Shown: piece after piece, positions 1-12,440 of the stretch
Layout: the number at the start of each line of letters is the position of its first letter
How positions within the stretch are numbered: the stretch's first letter is position 1
Origin: Prinia subflava
Taxonomy: Eukaryota > Chordata > Aves > Passeriformes > Cisticolidae
Reading direction: 5' to 3'
Assembly (NCBI RefSeq): GCF_021018805.1
Contig: NC_086247.1
Location: 134,085,602-134,149,601 of the forward strand
Length of the DNA: 64,000 bases
The notes under the pieces: generated by a model
Told to the model about the DNA's origin: nothing
Databases searched by the model: none
What the model saw: only the letters and a program-made list of their open reading frames with translations
Program-made: the position numbers and the translations under genes

Positions 1-2143
1 GGACATGATTGTCAAGAATCTCTAGATTTTGAAGTTTATAATGAGCTTTCACAGAGATATCAAGGACAGATATTTTACAATAACTTTTCTTAAGTGTGTA
101 TCAGATTGATATAACAATACACTTTTTGTATTGTTATACATTTTGTTGATAAAATTCTTGAAGATTTTCCTCCTCTCTTCTTTTTAAACAGTCATCATAT
201 GTAAAGGCACTCTCTCCCTTAGGAAAAACTTCAGAACTTCCTGCAATGAGAGTTAAGTGCATACTTAGTGAGCGGATTAAATTCTGGACTGTTCTTGGGC
301 ATTTTTCCACAGATTTGAAGAGTAATGTAAACACTTTGGATATCTGGGAATGATGCTTACCTATAAGAAGTTACACACTTTTATACTTGTCTGTGGATAG
401 GATCCAGACAGATACATCTTTTCAAATTAAACTGAGTCATAAATTTTACCCTGTTTTCTTTTTCTTTCAACAAATCTCTTCAGTTTATACCCAGTGTCTC
501 AATGCATGGGTGAACTCCATTTTACTAATATAGCTGTGATGGGCAAGACCCTCGTGAGTCACCGCTGTTCTCTAGAACACAGTTGGAAAACTCTCAATAA
601 AAACAGATCAAACAGAGGAGTGAAGCATGTTTACTATTTTGTGAGACATATCAAAGCTTCCTGTTTATGATAATGAATGAACATGTCATTCCCCTGAGAT
701 GCAAGATCCCCCCAAAGTTCTATGTAGATCACATTATCTATATAGAACTAGCCTGGCTGAGCTGGTTTGTACATGTGCAGCCAATTTTTCAGAATCATGT
801 GAAAAATACTAAGACAAACACTTGTTGACTAAGAAAAACTTATTAATCCTTCAGATCAGTAATTAGTCTTGCAGTTTTGACTCACTGTTCAAAGAAGTGG
901 CATGTGAATAAATATCATAGAAGAAGTGGAACAATTACTGGAATTCATATGACTGGCTGCAATCATGGGAATTAAAGACATTTATTTTTCTCCTGTAGAA
1001 TATGAGAAGCAATTCTTTTTCCTTCTCTCCTCATGCTTCTACAGCACTTGTCCTTCATTGCAGCCAAGCTAAGACCAACCAATAAACATATCTTATTTTG
1101 TAGCCAGTGCACATCTCTGGTACATATTTTGGAGTGGTGGCTGCTGTCCTAACACAGAGCTCTCCTGCTGTTGTTGACTCCACTGGGTGCCATGATAGGT
1201 TTTACCACACTTTTTTAGGGAAAAAAAATCCTCAGAAATTAAATTTCAGTCTTTCTAGTTTCAAGCAAAAAAATTTTATGGCTTTTCTCTCCCTCACATG
1301 AATTTCTAACGATTTCTCCAATCAGTAAGCAAAGCCCCAAGGAGGTGGGGGCAGTGAGAGATTGCTCATGTTCTCCCTTATCTCCCAACAGTTGCAATAT
1401 CTATTAATTAAACGTTAGGGCTACTGCATCAAATTATCTCTCTAGGATAAAGAAGAAGACACTGTCTCCTTTCTCACTTGAAGTAAAGGTAAATTTCACC
1501 ATGGAGTGTACTCAAGTGCTGCTATGCCTACCCAGTGTTGCCTGGTGCTGAGATGACCTTGCTAAAAGCCAAAGAACAAGACACTGGAGGTTGCAGCCCC
1601 CCAGAAGAAAAACCCCTGTATTTTGAAAGGGGTTGAAACCTACTGATGATCATCTCTTTCAGTCTTGTGTTTTCACAGAAAAACTGCGAAGAACAAGCTT
1701 TATTTCACAAGAATACCTAAAAGACTCTACCTCTCTTACTCTGAAAATCCTATGGACATATTCTTCAGGAAAATCCAGTCATGACAAAATCAAAACATGC
1801 AATTTTAATTATGATGTCAATTCTAGTCTTGCATTTGGCTCTGATTTTTGTGTATTCAAGCAGACGTATGGTTTTCTTGGGCTACAGCAATGCCTATGAA
1901 TGTATTTCTTCCTACCTGAATTAGACTTAACTCTCTCTGGGCAAAGCAGATCTCTTTTTTATGTGTTTCTGCAGTATAAAACAGGCTGCCAGTGGCCAGT
2001 AAATTATTCTAATGATATCTGAGCAAATAACCATTGACTATCTTTAATTCAAATAGCTTGAACTTAGTTGATATTTTCCTGTACTTATGGCAGCAGCTGA
2101 AAGAAACCCTTAACACTGATGCATTATCTTTGCTTTTAACTAG
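1..2143 (+). other. SLC39A12: SLC39A12 intron (5' end off window)
   Basis: Intron sequence upstream of the first recognisable SLC39A12 exon. It is AT-rich. I read it for the preceding transmembrane/histidine-rich exons of a ZIP transporter and recognised none, so they should lie left of the window. Short open frames (for example around 1107-1301 and 1633-1899) have no recognisable domain. Confidence 0.6.
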
Positions 2144-2207
2144 AGAAGCCCAGAAGATTCTGAACCTGCTGAAGTTCCTCCAGAGAGCAAGGTGATCAGC
2201 AAAAAAA
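2144..2207 (+). CDS. SLC39A12: SLC39A12 exon, cytoplasmic linker (64 bp)
   Basis: Small coding exon of the zinc transporter ZIP12, entering in phase 0 after a TAG acceptor and leaving after one base of the next codon at a GTTAGT donor. It reads R-SPEDSEPAEVPPES-KVISKK and joins the exon at 5826 to give ...[12 protein letters not shown]. From memory, human ZIP12 has RSPEDSQAAEMP... just before ISLLAIM, so the match in sequence and position is good. In LIV-1 ZIPs this stretch belongs to the variable cytoplasmic loop before the HNFxDG helix, so its acidic, proline-rich composition is expected. The polypyrimidine tract before the acceptor is weak (tttgcttttaactag). An alternative acceptor AG two bases downstream would break the frame. 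The exon is supported mainly by its homology and by exact phase agreement with the next exon. Confidence 0.82.
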
Positions 2208-5200
2208 GTTAGTATCAACAAAAAGACTAGGCAAGACAGGAAAATCCTTCAGACCTAAGATGGAATTGAAAGTGTGCAGCTGGCTTTGCTCTGAGTTTGC
2301 TGTGTGCTACATCACCACATCTGATGGCGCCTGGCTACATAATTTAATCTCTGCTTAAAGACCTTCTCAGCTGCCAACCCTGTAATTGTGAAGTTCATTA
2401 ATCTTACACTGTCCTTGCTTTAATATTTGCTGTCTCACTGTTGCAATCTATTTTGCTAAAACCTTTGCTTAAAGGGAAATAGTAAAAAAATTTTATAATT
2501 AGTAAAATATTTTATATAAATAGTAATATAAACAGTAAAATATTTTTATAATTTTAAACTTAGTTCAGGCTTTTATTTCTGAAGGTTATGAAACATTTTT
2601 TGTAGGCTCACTATGCTAATATAATTCTACATCTTTCTCTACACAGTAAAACAATAGACTCTTTAAACCAGTAATGATTTATCACAGGTATGGAATTATA
2701 GTCCCATGATGGCTCTCAGTTTTAGAGTAATCTGTTTGTTTCTGAGAACTTCAGATAACTCCTGTCTTCTGTGGTTTTTTGCTGCTTAGTAAAAATACAA
2801 AAATAGAGTATAAACCAAATTTTGCCTTTAACTGTAATTTCTGACCTTGGTGAATTCAGTAGGGTTGCAGTCATCCAACTGAAGGAATAATATATTAATT
2901 GAAATCAATTTATTTCCTATAATTAACTCCCTTTTATTTTGTGATCTCAAATCTCAGGTCATCAGTTTGATTTATTTCATTGTGTCATTATCTTCTTCTA
3001 GGCTCTTAATATTCTCTTCTGTTCTTGTGGACATCATTTCTAAAGCATTAGAAATCTGGATTTTCATTTATTCACTTTCACCTCTCCAGTAGTATACAAT
3101 CCACTGCCAGTTTGAACATGACTCTAGTTGATCTCTAGATATTTGCTTCAATCATCATTACCTGCTAAGCACCAACAAATTTCTGTGATTTTGATGTATT
3201 TGTTCCAAGTAACTAAATTTGGGATAGCTTCTCAGTAATCTTTGTTTAGTTCAATTTTTCCTCATACCTCAGTCTTACCTCCATAAATGAAGCCTTAGTA
3301 GGGAGGGGTGGTAGTTATTTGGGGTTTTTGGGGGAATACATAATTACAAAAGTTTGTTTCATTATAGTTCTTTTAAATAGCTAAGTGCATAAACATACCT
3401 GTGTACCTTGATACTGAGTGAGGTGCTTCTTCCCAAAACTGAACGGAATCTGCAGGTCTAAGAGAGAAGCTTGACAACTCCAGAACTGCAAGGCTTCACT
3501 GTAAATGCCTGCCAATTAGGACTACAAAAACAGTCAATTACCATAGATAGTCAGGGAGTAACTTCAAAAGCAAGAAACTTCTAAAGAAAAATATGTCTGA
3601 CTGGCCCTTTCTGCATTTATCCATACTTGTTCAATTACTATCAGAGAAGATCAAACAGTAGCATTTTATATTTGTTATGCTTGGTGACACTTTGCATTGA
3701 CTAGAAATTTTTTTTCTGTGTTAGCCATGGAAACATTGCAAAAGATCTTTCTATGGATAAATGTTTGCTTTAAACTCTTATTCTAAACTTTTAAAGTGTA
3801 GTATATTGTTGAGGTCCTGTCCCATTAGTTCTATGAAAATTATAGAATAGAAATCGTTATGAGTTCTGATCTATTTAGGCAAATAAAAAAACCCAAGCTT
3901 GTTGGAGAAGAAGAGGCTTTGTAGAAATAGTTAAGGTAATAAGTTAATAGTTAATAGTTTGTATTGTAATATAATGCAGTGAGATAATTGACAGTAACAA
4001 AGCTGCTTTAAAATAGGCTCAAAGTAAAGTAAGATAAACATTCAGATTTGTTTATACATGCATCTTTTTAACTTTCTGTCAAGCAAGTTCACAAAGCTTA
4101 TATCTGTAATTGCTCCACAGTGTTAACCTGATCCCTGTGTTATACTAAAACACACTGGAATGACTTCCACTAATCATGGTATATCTTCTCCAGCAATCAG
4201 ATACTTGAACAAAACAGAGTAGTAAGATCTCAGGGCAGGCCATGATTTAATCCTTGCCAATGCTTTTTAAAAATCACAAACTCAGTGTAACACAGCAATC
4301 TATTATTTCTATGTAATTCATGCTCTGCACTATCGATTATAAACTGCCCATAGTGTGTAGAAAGAACTGTGCAAACTGAAGACATCCATATCCGGCTCTG
4401 TAAGCTGGCAGCAAATTCTGACAAGCCTGCCAACTTTTCTGAACCCACAGAGCTCCCAGACAACCAGGGAGGATTTTCTGAATACGGTTGTTAGGTTTTT
4501 ATGTGCTCTGTGTGTTTTTTATAATAGTCTGAAGACTTCAATTCCAGCCAGTTTCTGTAAGAAAAATATCTGCCCCGTCACTATAAAATGGTCATCTCTG
4601 AGAAACATTACTGGATTGAAACCTGGTAATAACTGTATTCGGACAGATTGGTGCAGCTTCATGTTTGCTCCTTAATCTGTCATATTATGTCTATGAAGGG
4701 TGACCAGAAGTCAGAAAAAGATGTATTTAGGGCCCAAACCATGACCCTGCTCCTTCAGGCCTGAAAGCAACCCTTTTCAAAGTGTTCTGTCCATTCTGTG
4801 TAGAGGGAGGCTGGATAGGTTTCTTGACAAACATTAGGTAGTCCTGCCTGTAAGACTGTGGATAAAATGAATGAATAAAATACAGAATGGGGCATCTAAG
4901 TTTAGACATTGAACCTATATGGAGCCTTTTTCTTCTTGAAGAGATAAACTGCCTCCCTGTTATTCTGTTCAGCATTCCACCCAGCTGTCTCTGCTACAGG
5001 CTGGGCAGAGACACTGTCCCTAATTCCCTAGCTTGGTTCCAGTACTTCCATCACTAGGAGCAGCTTTCCACTCATGTAAAGTGACATGATGCCATGGACA
5101 CCCAGTATACTGTTCCACACTAAAACCAGGTCATAGAACAGCATGGAAAAAACAAACTGCCAGCTATGCCCATGAGTGGTGCTCCAGATAGGAGTACTAT

Positions 5201-5825
5201 GAGCATAACAGCCATTAATTGATTGGGAAAAATGCTGGATACAAGCATGCTGTAACCCTGAACTATAAGTGATATTCTGACACTTGTTGTCTTTCATTTC
5301 TATCTTTCACTGTAATAAAATTTCATTAAAAAAACAGACCCTGCAAATATTGCTCAGTGGTAGCAAGCTTTACAGGATTAAAACAATCAGCTGTGTGAAA
5401 CCAAATACTCATCTTCACTATAGCTCTGCAATTCTGTGAGCAATGGTGGAAGAACTCCAAATAACAGCTAAAAAATGTGTGTGAATTTCATCGAATAAAG
5501 AAAGACAAATAGAAAGGCTTAGGATGCTTCATGAGACTGGATTCAAACCAAATTTTTTGTCTAATAGTTGACCTAGCAAGAATAAGGAAGTTATTTCCTG
5601 GTATTTGCATATAATTTTGAATTGTTCTGGAACGTACATTTTTGTTTCAAATGTATTGAAGGAAGTGTAATAACAAGGATGAATCAGATAAACCTTTATT
5701 CCCTCTGATCGTTATAAATTTTTGTAATGTTATATGCAAAGTCACCAAAAACCCCAAATCATAACAAAACTGGCAATATCTGTTTGGGTTAATACTGGGA
5801 TTTTGACCTGTTTTTCTTTTTCGAG
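2208..5825 (+). other. SLC39A12: SLC39A12 intron
   Basis: Intron of 3.6 kb between the linker exon and the HNFADG exon. Mostly AT-rich unique sequence. Reverse-strand open frames near 4230-4463, 4727-4975 and 5028-5297 show no domain, codon signal or splice context. I see no recognisable repeat. Confidence 0.7.
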
Positions 5826-5984
5826 GTAAAAAAATCAGCTTGTTAGCAATAATGGTTCTGGTGGGTGACAGTCTTCACAACTTTGCTGATGGCTTGGTAA
5901 TAGGAGCAGCATTCTCATCCTCAACAGAAACAGGTGTGACAACGACTGTTGCTATTTTATGCCATGAAATTCCTCATGAAATGG
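5826..5984 (+). CDS. SLC39A12: SLC39A12 exon with HNFADG and HEIPHE metal motifs
   Basis: Core exon of ZIP12, a plasma-membrane zinc importer prominent in brain. It starts in phase 1 after a T-rich tract and a GAG acceptor, runs 159 bp, and ends after the first base of a Gly codon at GTAAGA. The frame reads [15 protein letters not shown], then HNFADG at 5876-5893, a small-residue helix ([18 protein letters not shown]), and HEIPHE at 5963-5980. In the ZIP family the His, Asn and Asp of HNFxDG and the His and Glu of HEIPHE form the binuclear metal site in transmembrane helices 4 and 5. The LIV-1 subfamily signature HEXPHEXGD is completed by Gly-Asp encoded across the junction with the exon at 7378. 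All expected metal ligands are present, so nothing suggests a decayed copy. The TTG at 5840 is an internal Leu codon, not a start. Confidence 0.95.
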
Positions 5985-7377
5985 GTAAGAAATATATGTG
6001 TGTATTTTTCCTGATTGACTGTGCATTTCCAGGTTTCCCAAAAAGTTATTTCCTGTATGACATTTGTGGGAATTCTTGCTTATAGCATCATGAATTGCAG
6101 TATTACTCTGGGAGACTGATACTTTGTCCTTCCCAAAAACCAGAGGAGGCTTCTGCCTCACTGCTGGAGTCCCTCCCATTTGACCTACTCCACATGCAAA
6201 TGACAGGTCAGGAGTGACTTGTTATTCCTATATGTACACACACAAAAAATAATAACTAACCTGTAAGCAAGACCTATGTGTGTAGTGGCCATGCCTGACA
6301 CAATGGGCTGTCCAAGAGTTTCAAAATATTCAGCAGAACCATTTAAGCCTGTAGTCCTCTTGCTACCCTCATTCCTGCTGCTAATGAAGAACAATAAGAT
6401 AATAAAAGGTGTATGACCTATTTTACTAGTGGAGAGGACAGGAGGATTGTTCTCTTATATATTGCCCTTGATTGACTTTTTCTGGTAAAACTTCCAGCAT
6501 GTCTGAAGCTGCTTCTGGCATTGTTTTGATGAATGTTTATAAATTGGGAAGTTTGATATGAGAACTGCAGATTCTCATTTCTATCATTAAATGACTGAAG
6601 ATTTCATGTGCTATGTAGAAAACTCCTCCAAACAAAAAAGTGGGATGGAAAATTGCTGTAAAACTGATAACTCTTTGTGTAACAAAGCAAATTGAAATAC
6701 TTGACAGTTACTCCCAAAGACACCTTAATTCTGGGGCAGTAGTTCTCCAGTGTCAAAGTGACATTTTTACAGCCATGGAGCAAACTTTTTCAAATCTTCT
6801 AGTTGTGGCCTGTTATGAAATCTTTTATTTCAGAAGAAAAATCTGTGATGGGATTCTGATGTACAACTTACTCTAATTGATTAGGACTGAAATCAGTGGG
6901 ACCAAACTCAAACTGGGATCAGACAGGCATAGATTACTCTGATTTGCAGCACCTGTAAAACACTAAAAGACCATGCTGCAAATATACCCACATGATTTGA
7001 ACTGGCAAGTTCCCAGTGGAGAAAGATTTAGAAGCTCTGGAAAACCATGTGACTTCACTTTTGCATGTATCCAAGTCGGAAATGTCATGGAATATAGAGA
7101 ACTAATGGAAAGCCACTCCTCAATACTGTATGCTATCTTTAGGAACAGCTAAACAAGTACAAGCCAATGTGACTTTTTTGTTGTTTTGAGATTTTTCTTT
7201 CACACAGGACAAGTTTCTAACTAATTCTACAGAATTCTAAAGGCAGCTCTCCATCATTCGCTATCTTTGTGCATATCTTAATTATTTTCCTTCATAGAGT
7301 CAAGAGAGTTCATTCCTTCAAGAGTCCTAAAAAAACATTTATCAGCTAAATAATAAATGTTCTTTGTCTCTATGCAG
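5985..7377 (+). other. SLC39A12: SLC39A12 intron
   Basis: 1.4-kb intron with a GTAAGA donor and a tctctatgcag acceptor. The open frame of the upstream exon runs on to 6085 by chance. No repeat or second gene was recognised. Confidence 0.8.
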
Positions 7378-7565
7378 GAGATTTTGCTGTGCTGCTAAGT
7401 ACAGGACTCCCCACGAAGATTGCAATTTTGATGAATTTTATAAGTGCACTAACAGCATTTTTAGGACTTTATATTGGCCTTTCTCTATCGACTGACCCAT
7501 CCATTCAAAACTGGATCTTTACTATTACAGCTGGAATGTTCCTGTATTTATCTTTAGCCGAAATG
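7378..7565 (+). CDS. SLC39A12: SLC39A12 exon, transmembrane helices 6 and 7
   Basis: 188-bp exon that completes the split Gly codon and reads [14 protein letters not shown], followed by a hydrophobic helix ([20 protein letters not shown]), a short loop ([11 protein letters not shown]) and a second helix ([18 protein letters not shown]). It ends in phase 0 at GTGAGA. The Gly-Asp at its start finishes the HEXPHEXGD signature of the LIV-1 ZIPs. [12 protein letters not shown] continuing into LPEM in the next exon is also typical of this subfamily. From memory, human ZIP12 is very close here. The reading frame is intact. The protein acts in zinc import across the plasma membrane. Confidence 0.95.
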
Positions 7566-10500
7566 GTGAGAACTTCAATCTATTTTTATATTCTCCTTAT
7601 GGCATAGCCACATCATCGCTGAGTGTCAGACAAATGCAGGGGGATGATCTTGGAGAGGAAAAGAGCTCATAGGCTTGTTGGGAAGAGCGTGTGGTCTGAC
7701 CTGTGTGTGTACAGTGCTTAGAAAAGTAATCCATTTTTCTTCTGTGTCACTCTCATGCTAGTTGTCATTGTAACAAAAAGGGGAAATAAAGACCATTAAG
7801 AGACTAAAATAAGAGAAAGGCATAATGAACTTTTGAAGTATTTTTTAAAAAATCTTTTAAAGACTTTTAAGCAATGTATTTTTAGTTATTTAGTAAAATA
7901 TATATTTGAACCTTCATGGGTTTTTAAGATCTCAAAAAAAAAAAGGTTATTTTTTTTCTTTTTCTGCCCTTTATATGGGCAGAAAAGAAACATTTATATG
8001 CTGTTCACCCATTGTTTCAATGTAAATTTGCTGTTTCAGAACTAAAATGCAAGATGCTCATCCTGAACACTTCCTTTCTGTCCTAGGGAGGTTTCAATTA
8101 GCTCTTAAGCAATAAAAAGCCTCAAGATTACCTCAAACTTTTTAATAGTTGCCCAATATTTTTCATATTCCCAGTTCAATAGCAATGATCTGTCTATAGA
8201 AAAATAAAATGTGAAGATAGGAGGTAGGAGGAAGGTCTAAGTACTGAGCAAAAATGAAGAGCTCACAGCTCATGCAGATGCCTTAGGCCACATAATTTAT
8301 TGAAGAGATGGATAACTTGTCACACTTGTAGCAATGCAGAACTTAAATGCCTGCCCAGCTTTGTCACATGGCTCTTTAACTAACATGTGTTGATGTAAAG
8401 TTTCTTGGAAGCTCCTCCACAAAGATGGAACATTTTGAGTCAGTAGATCAAAAGGGAGAAAAAAATAAGTCTCATATTTTTTTTTTTCCCAAGCCTGTCT
8501 GTCTCTCCCTTGTGTTCATTACCACTTCATGCCTGAGATGTTCTGTACTAGGTTCAGGCATCATACTTTAAACCTGATATGCCATTCCAGTAATATAACC
8601 AATTTAAAATTCTACTTACAGTAATTGATCTTAGACCTTGGTAGTATTTTAATCTATTTTTGTTATTGCAAGTAAAGTAAAATGAACATAAAGTTCACCT
8701 AAGAGCTTAAGAAGGAACTGCCAAAAGATTGTGGATGTGTCAACAGTCCTGACTGAGGCAGTAAATAGCAGACAAGAACACTATGTACCAAACTGCAACT
8801 TGTTCTGACAGAGAAAGTTGGAAGTGAGGCTGCCTACCAACTGTGTGGGCATGGCTTTACTAATGGGGCTAAGAACGACGTACACATATTTTTCCTTCAG
8901 TGTAGGATCGGCATCCATCAGGGATCCACAAGCTCCTAGAACAATACCATATTTTTCCCTGAGTCTTCAAAGCAATGTGCCAGCTGTAAATCCCAAGAGA
9001 AAATATAATTCCAGGCAGAGACAGCGACATGTTTTCCCTTGTTCTCAGCTTGTCAGGATAATCTTGGTCTTGGTGTGAAGGGAAGAAAGAAGGGAGAGAG
9101 GGGGAAGGGTCATATTTCTCTCAATCCCTTTTATTAATAATTCATAATTAATAAATTTAAATTTAATATTTAATTAATCTTATTAATAAGATTCTAATCA
9201 GCCTTTCTCTTCATTTTGTCAAAAGAACTGCCATTGGGTGGCTCACCTGTTTATCAGTGTCAAATATCACAGGGATTATTCTATTTTAGAAATTTTTTAT
9301 GTAGCACTGTAGGCATCTGTAGATGTGAAAAGTTTTGTACGTTTGTATAGTACATGTAAAGAGAAAATGAGCCATTCTTTATGTATTTTTCTGCTTTCTG
9401 CAGAGAAATGGGTTCTATTCTGCTGCACTCTCATCTACAAACAATAGTCATCAGTGCTCCTGCCAATGGTATACAAACACTTAATAGTACACAAAGTTTG
9501 ACTGTAGAGTTCAGTACTTGTTTTATGGGCTTTCACATATTCATGTGCTTGTCAGAATAGCACTTAAATAAAACTGAACAGCCTCACTTGTTTCTGCACT
9601 GAGGAACACTGAGGGGTGTGAGTGGAGGTTTGTTGACAGAACAGCACTGTGAGACTGCCACCACAGACAAAGTAGCGCAAATCTACTTCTGTGGTTAATT
9701 AAAGGGTTTTCATTTCTACAAATGGCATTGTAACTCCATTAGCAAGCTGGGTAGGCTAATAATTTCAGAAACTGAATAAGGAACAACAGATAAAATCACT
9801 TCTATCTATCATTTTTCACTAAGAAATTATGCAAAACTGAAGTTTACTCTGACTAATTTTAATTTTTTTTTCAGTTTTGAAGATAAGGGAGTAGTTTTTA
9901 AAGTGATTTACTGGACTGTTGCAGTGCAGCAGCCATGCCACATGTTCCCAGCTTGCTAAGAACTCTTTTTCAGCCAGTACGTGCCTGAGAGCCTCTCATG
10001 CCTTCTTTCAGCATGCTGCTTCCTATTTCTTCTTATCTTTTGTGCTCTCATGATAACAGAGCTGGAGTGGAACAGAGCAGTCCCTTGATTAGCAGTACCT
10101 CTTTTGCCTCTGACAGACTTGAAGCATTAGCAAGTGTGATAGCTCCCAACAGCTTGGATGTGGTGCTGTGTTCCCTTATTTTATGAAGTGCTTTGCATCT
10201 GCCAGTTAAAAAGGTTTATGCTCAAACAAGATTCTCTTTGCTATACCACATGCTTTTTTGTTCAGATAGAGTTGGGTGACCACAGCTGATATTGTGACAG
10301 CAGCCATTTCATTTTAACAGATGTGCAGGGATATCACACTAGGTGTGGAAATAGAAATGGTTTGATTACATGCACATAGGTTAGCTGGAGGGAGCAGACA
10401 TCAGCACTGGACATGGAAAGGGTACGACTTGCTAAGAATTCCATTTGAAAACTCTCTTAGGAACCTACTGTGCATGTGTGTAGCTCCTAAATTGTCACTG

Positions 10501-11966
10501 ACAGCAATGAAAATTCAATTTTGCAGTGGGAGGAGAAAATTTTCCTGTTTGGAGAACTTTTCACTCAGGCACTGGGGACAAGGAAAAGATAGACTGATTA
10601 TAAGGATAAATAAGAAATACTAAACATCTAGCCTGGAACCCTAGGTTCAGGCTAGGTCTTAATTAACAGTTTTCACTTATATACATGATAAACTCTGTGC
10701 TCTGAGCACGTAAAACTGTCAGTTCCGATTTTGATTTGCATCAGAACTTTGAGGTGTTTACACTTGCTTTAGATTAAAAGTTCTGGAATATCTTTAAACA
10801 CTGATCAAATATAAATACATAAGTTCCTGTAAAATAATTTAAACCACTGCTTTGTAATGAAGATCCAGGGCATTTGGGTTTCCCTGTTATTTTCAGGCAA
10901 AACTTTAATGTGCAGGCAGGTTTCTCAGCAGAGTTTTGTTTTGGGTCCATGCCAACTTTCAGAGAAAGAAGAATCAGAAGAAGCAGCCCCAGAGACCCCC
11001 TCTGACAGAGGAAAGGGCGAGCACAGCAAACACTCCCGTTTACCTCTGTGGTCAGCACCACTCCACTGTCTCCCAGTGGCTGCTGCTGTTACAGCTACTG
11101 TGAATAGCCTCCAAAGTGCACAGGAACTCAGTATCTTTAGTAAAGCACAGAAAAAACCACACAACTAAAACCAGAGGTCAGCACCAGACTGTTGCTCTCT
11201 ATTTATTTCCAGACTTGATGTGACAATATTAGCAGTCATCAGTGTTTCCTCTGAATAAAGCAGAAATATTAAGAGAATTTGAGCCTGAGGCACCATTTTT
11301 GCAAGCTCTGCTTAGACACATATTTAGTTTAACCCTTTGATAAAATACACTGTGTAGAGTGAAAGGTCAATGCAAGTAAGTTCTATTATGATTATAAACA
11401 AGTGTTGTTCCATTACATGATTTAAAACTCACAGAGAAAAACACAAAACATGATTTTTTTCAAGGATATTTTAAAAATCCTGTTTTCTGCTTGTGCATTT
11501 ACTAAAGCCCAAGTAAATAGGAGTGTTGCCAGTTATTTCAGAAAAAGCATGATTGACCCTATATATAGTACTGAAGCAAAAAATACTCCAACTAGTTTAT
11601 TCCCACAAAAGGAAATCACTAATTTTATCACTAATTTTACTAAATAAACATTTCCTTATAGATAGCTGTATAAAATCACTACAGAATATTGAGAAGTTAA
11701 CAAATTTCAGAATCTTGTTTATAATTCTTGTCAGTGCTAGTAAAAGAACCAAAGTGGGTAGAATTTGATTAATTTAAATATTTTGCTGTTGAGATCAGCT
11801 TTGTCAATACGTACAGCAAATGCTACACATTAATAACTATAGTCAGAAGCTCAGCAATTTGAAAGTTGCTTTTTTTTTAATGAAGTTTGCCTTGTTTTCC
11901 CATAACTTTTGTTTCCCACAGATGAATGTATCTGGCTCTCATTCTGCTGTCTTATTCTTTTTTTAG
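7566..11966 (+). other. SLC39A12: SLC39A12 last intron
   Basis: 4.4-kb intron before the terminal coding exon, with a T-rich tract and a tttttttag acceptor. It contains a strongly AT-rich stretch near 9130-9190 and a moderately GC-rich patch near 10,940-11,120. Open frames there (for example 8818-9078 and 10,857-11,168) match nothing I recognise. Confidence 0.75.
9130..9190. repeat. AT-only palindrome-rich patch
   Basis: About 60 bases almost free of G and C, built from TTAATAA, AATTAATAAATTTAAATTTAAT and CTTATTAATAAG-like blocks. Several are self-complementary (CTTATTAATAAG is a perfect 12-bp palindrome). It looks like low-complexity intronic sequence and no function is claimed. Confidence 0.6.
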
Positions 11967-12095
11967 CTTCCCGAAATGACTCATATTCAGACACGGCGAC
12001 CCTGGTTGATGTTTCTCCTACAGAACCTTGGATTACTATTAGGCTGGCTTTGCCTCTTTCTTTTGGCTGTATTTGAACAGAAAATTAAAATATAA
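11967..12095 (+). CDS. SLC39A12: SLC39A12 terminal coding exon and stop
   Basis: Last coding exon, 43 codons including TAA at 12093-12095. It starts in phase 0 and reads [13 protein letters not shown], then the final transmembrane helix ([20 protein letters not shown]) and the short C-terminal tail [13 protein letters not shown] at the start joins the preceding SLAEM to give the conserved LIV-1 ZIP stretch. The short tail ending in KI agrees with my memory of human ZIP12. The four exons in the window total 540 bp (179 residues plus stop), about a quarter of the expected protein of nearly 700 residues. Confidence 0.94.
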   Translation, partial: LPEMTHIQTRRPWLMFLLQNLGLLLGWLCLFLLAVFEQKIKI

Positions 12096-12440
12096 GTTTT
12101 CTGTTGGAAATCTCGAAGTACCACTTATGACAGTGGATAGCATTATTCATAATTTTGTCATGTCTGCCATAGTGATATGTAAATTAAGTTGCTGGGATTT
12201 TATATCTGAACAGTAGATAACTATTTTACTTTATTAACTTATTGTTCAGATTTTTGTAATTATTTTTTGTAAAAATGAATGTTTAGAATTATGTTTTATT
12301 TGTTACTGAGTTTACCAGATCCCACGCTCAAACTCACAGGAGCTTTTAATTAGTTTTTATTGAGACTGTTCTAGTTGAATGCTCTAAGTGATCTCTGCCA
12401 GTCTGATTGAAAAAAAGAATAAAACACTTTTATATGCAAT
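12096..12440 (+). other. SLC39A12: SLC39A12 3' UTR (short form)
   Basis: AT-rich sequence between the stop codon and the first good poly(A) signal. The end is inferred from the AATAAA at 12418. A longer form could run to about 12,930 if the second signal is used. Confidence 0.6.
12418..12423 (+). terminator. SLC39A12: Poly(A) signal AATAAA, proximal
   Basis: Canonical AATAAA 323 bp after the SLC39A12 stop codon, on the coding strand. It is followed by T-rich sequence (acacttttatatgc) as a weak downstream element. Confidence 0.6.

Noticed and set aside
8818..9078. 86-codon frame inside the last SLC39A12 intron
   Set aside because: No domain on either strand, no start or splice context, and it is intronic to a well-supported gene.
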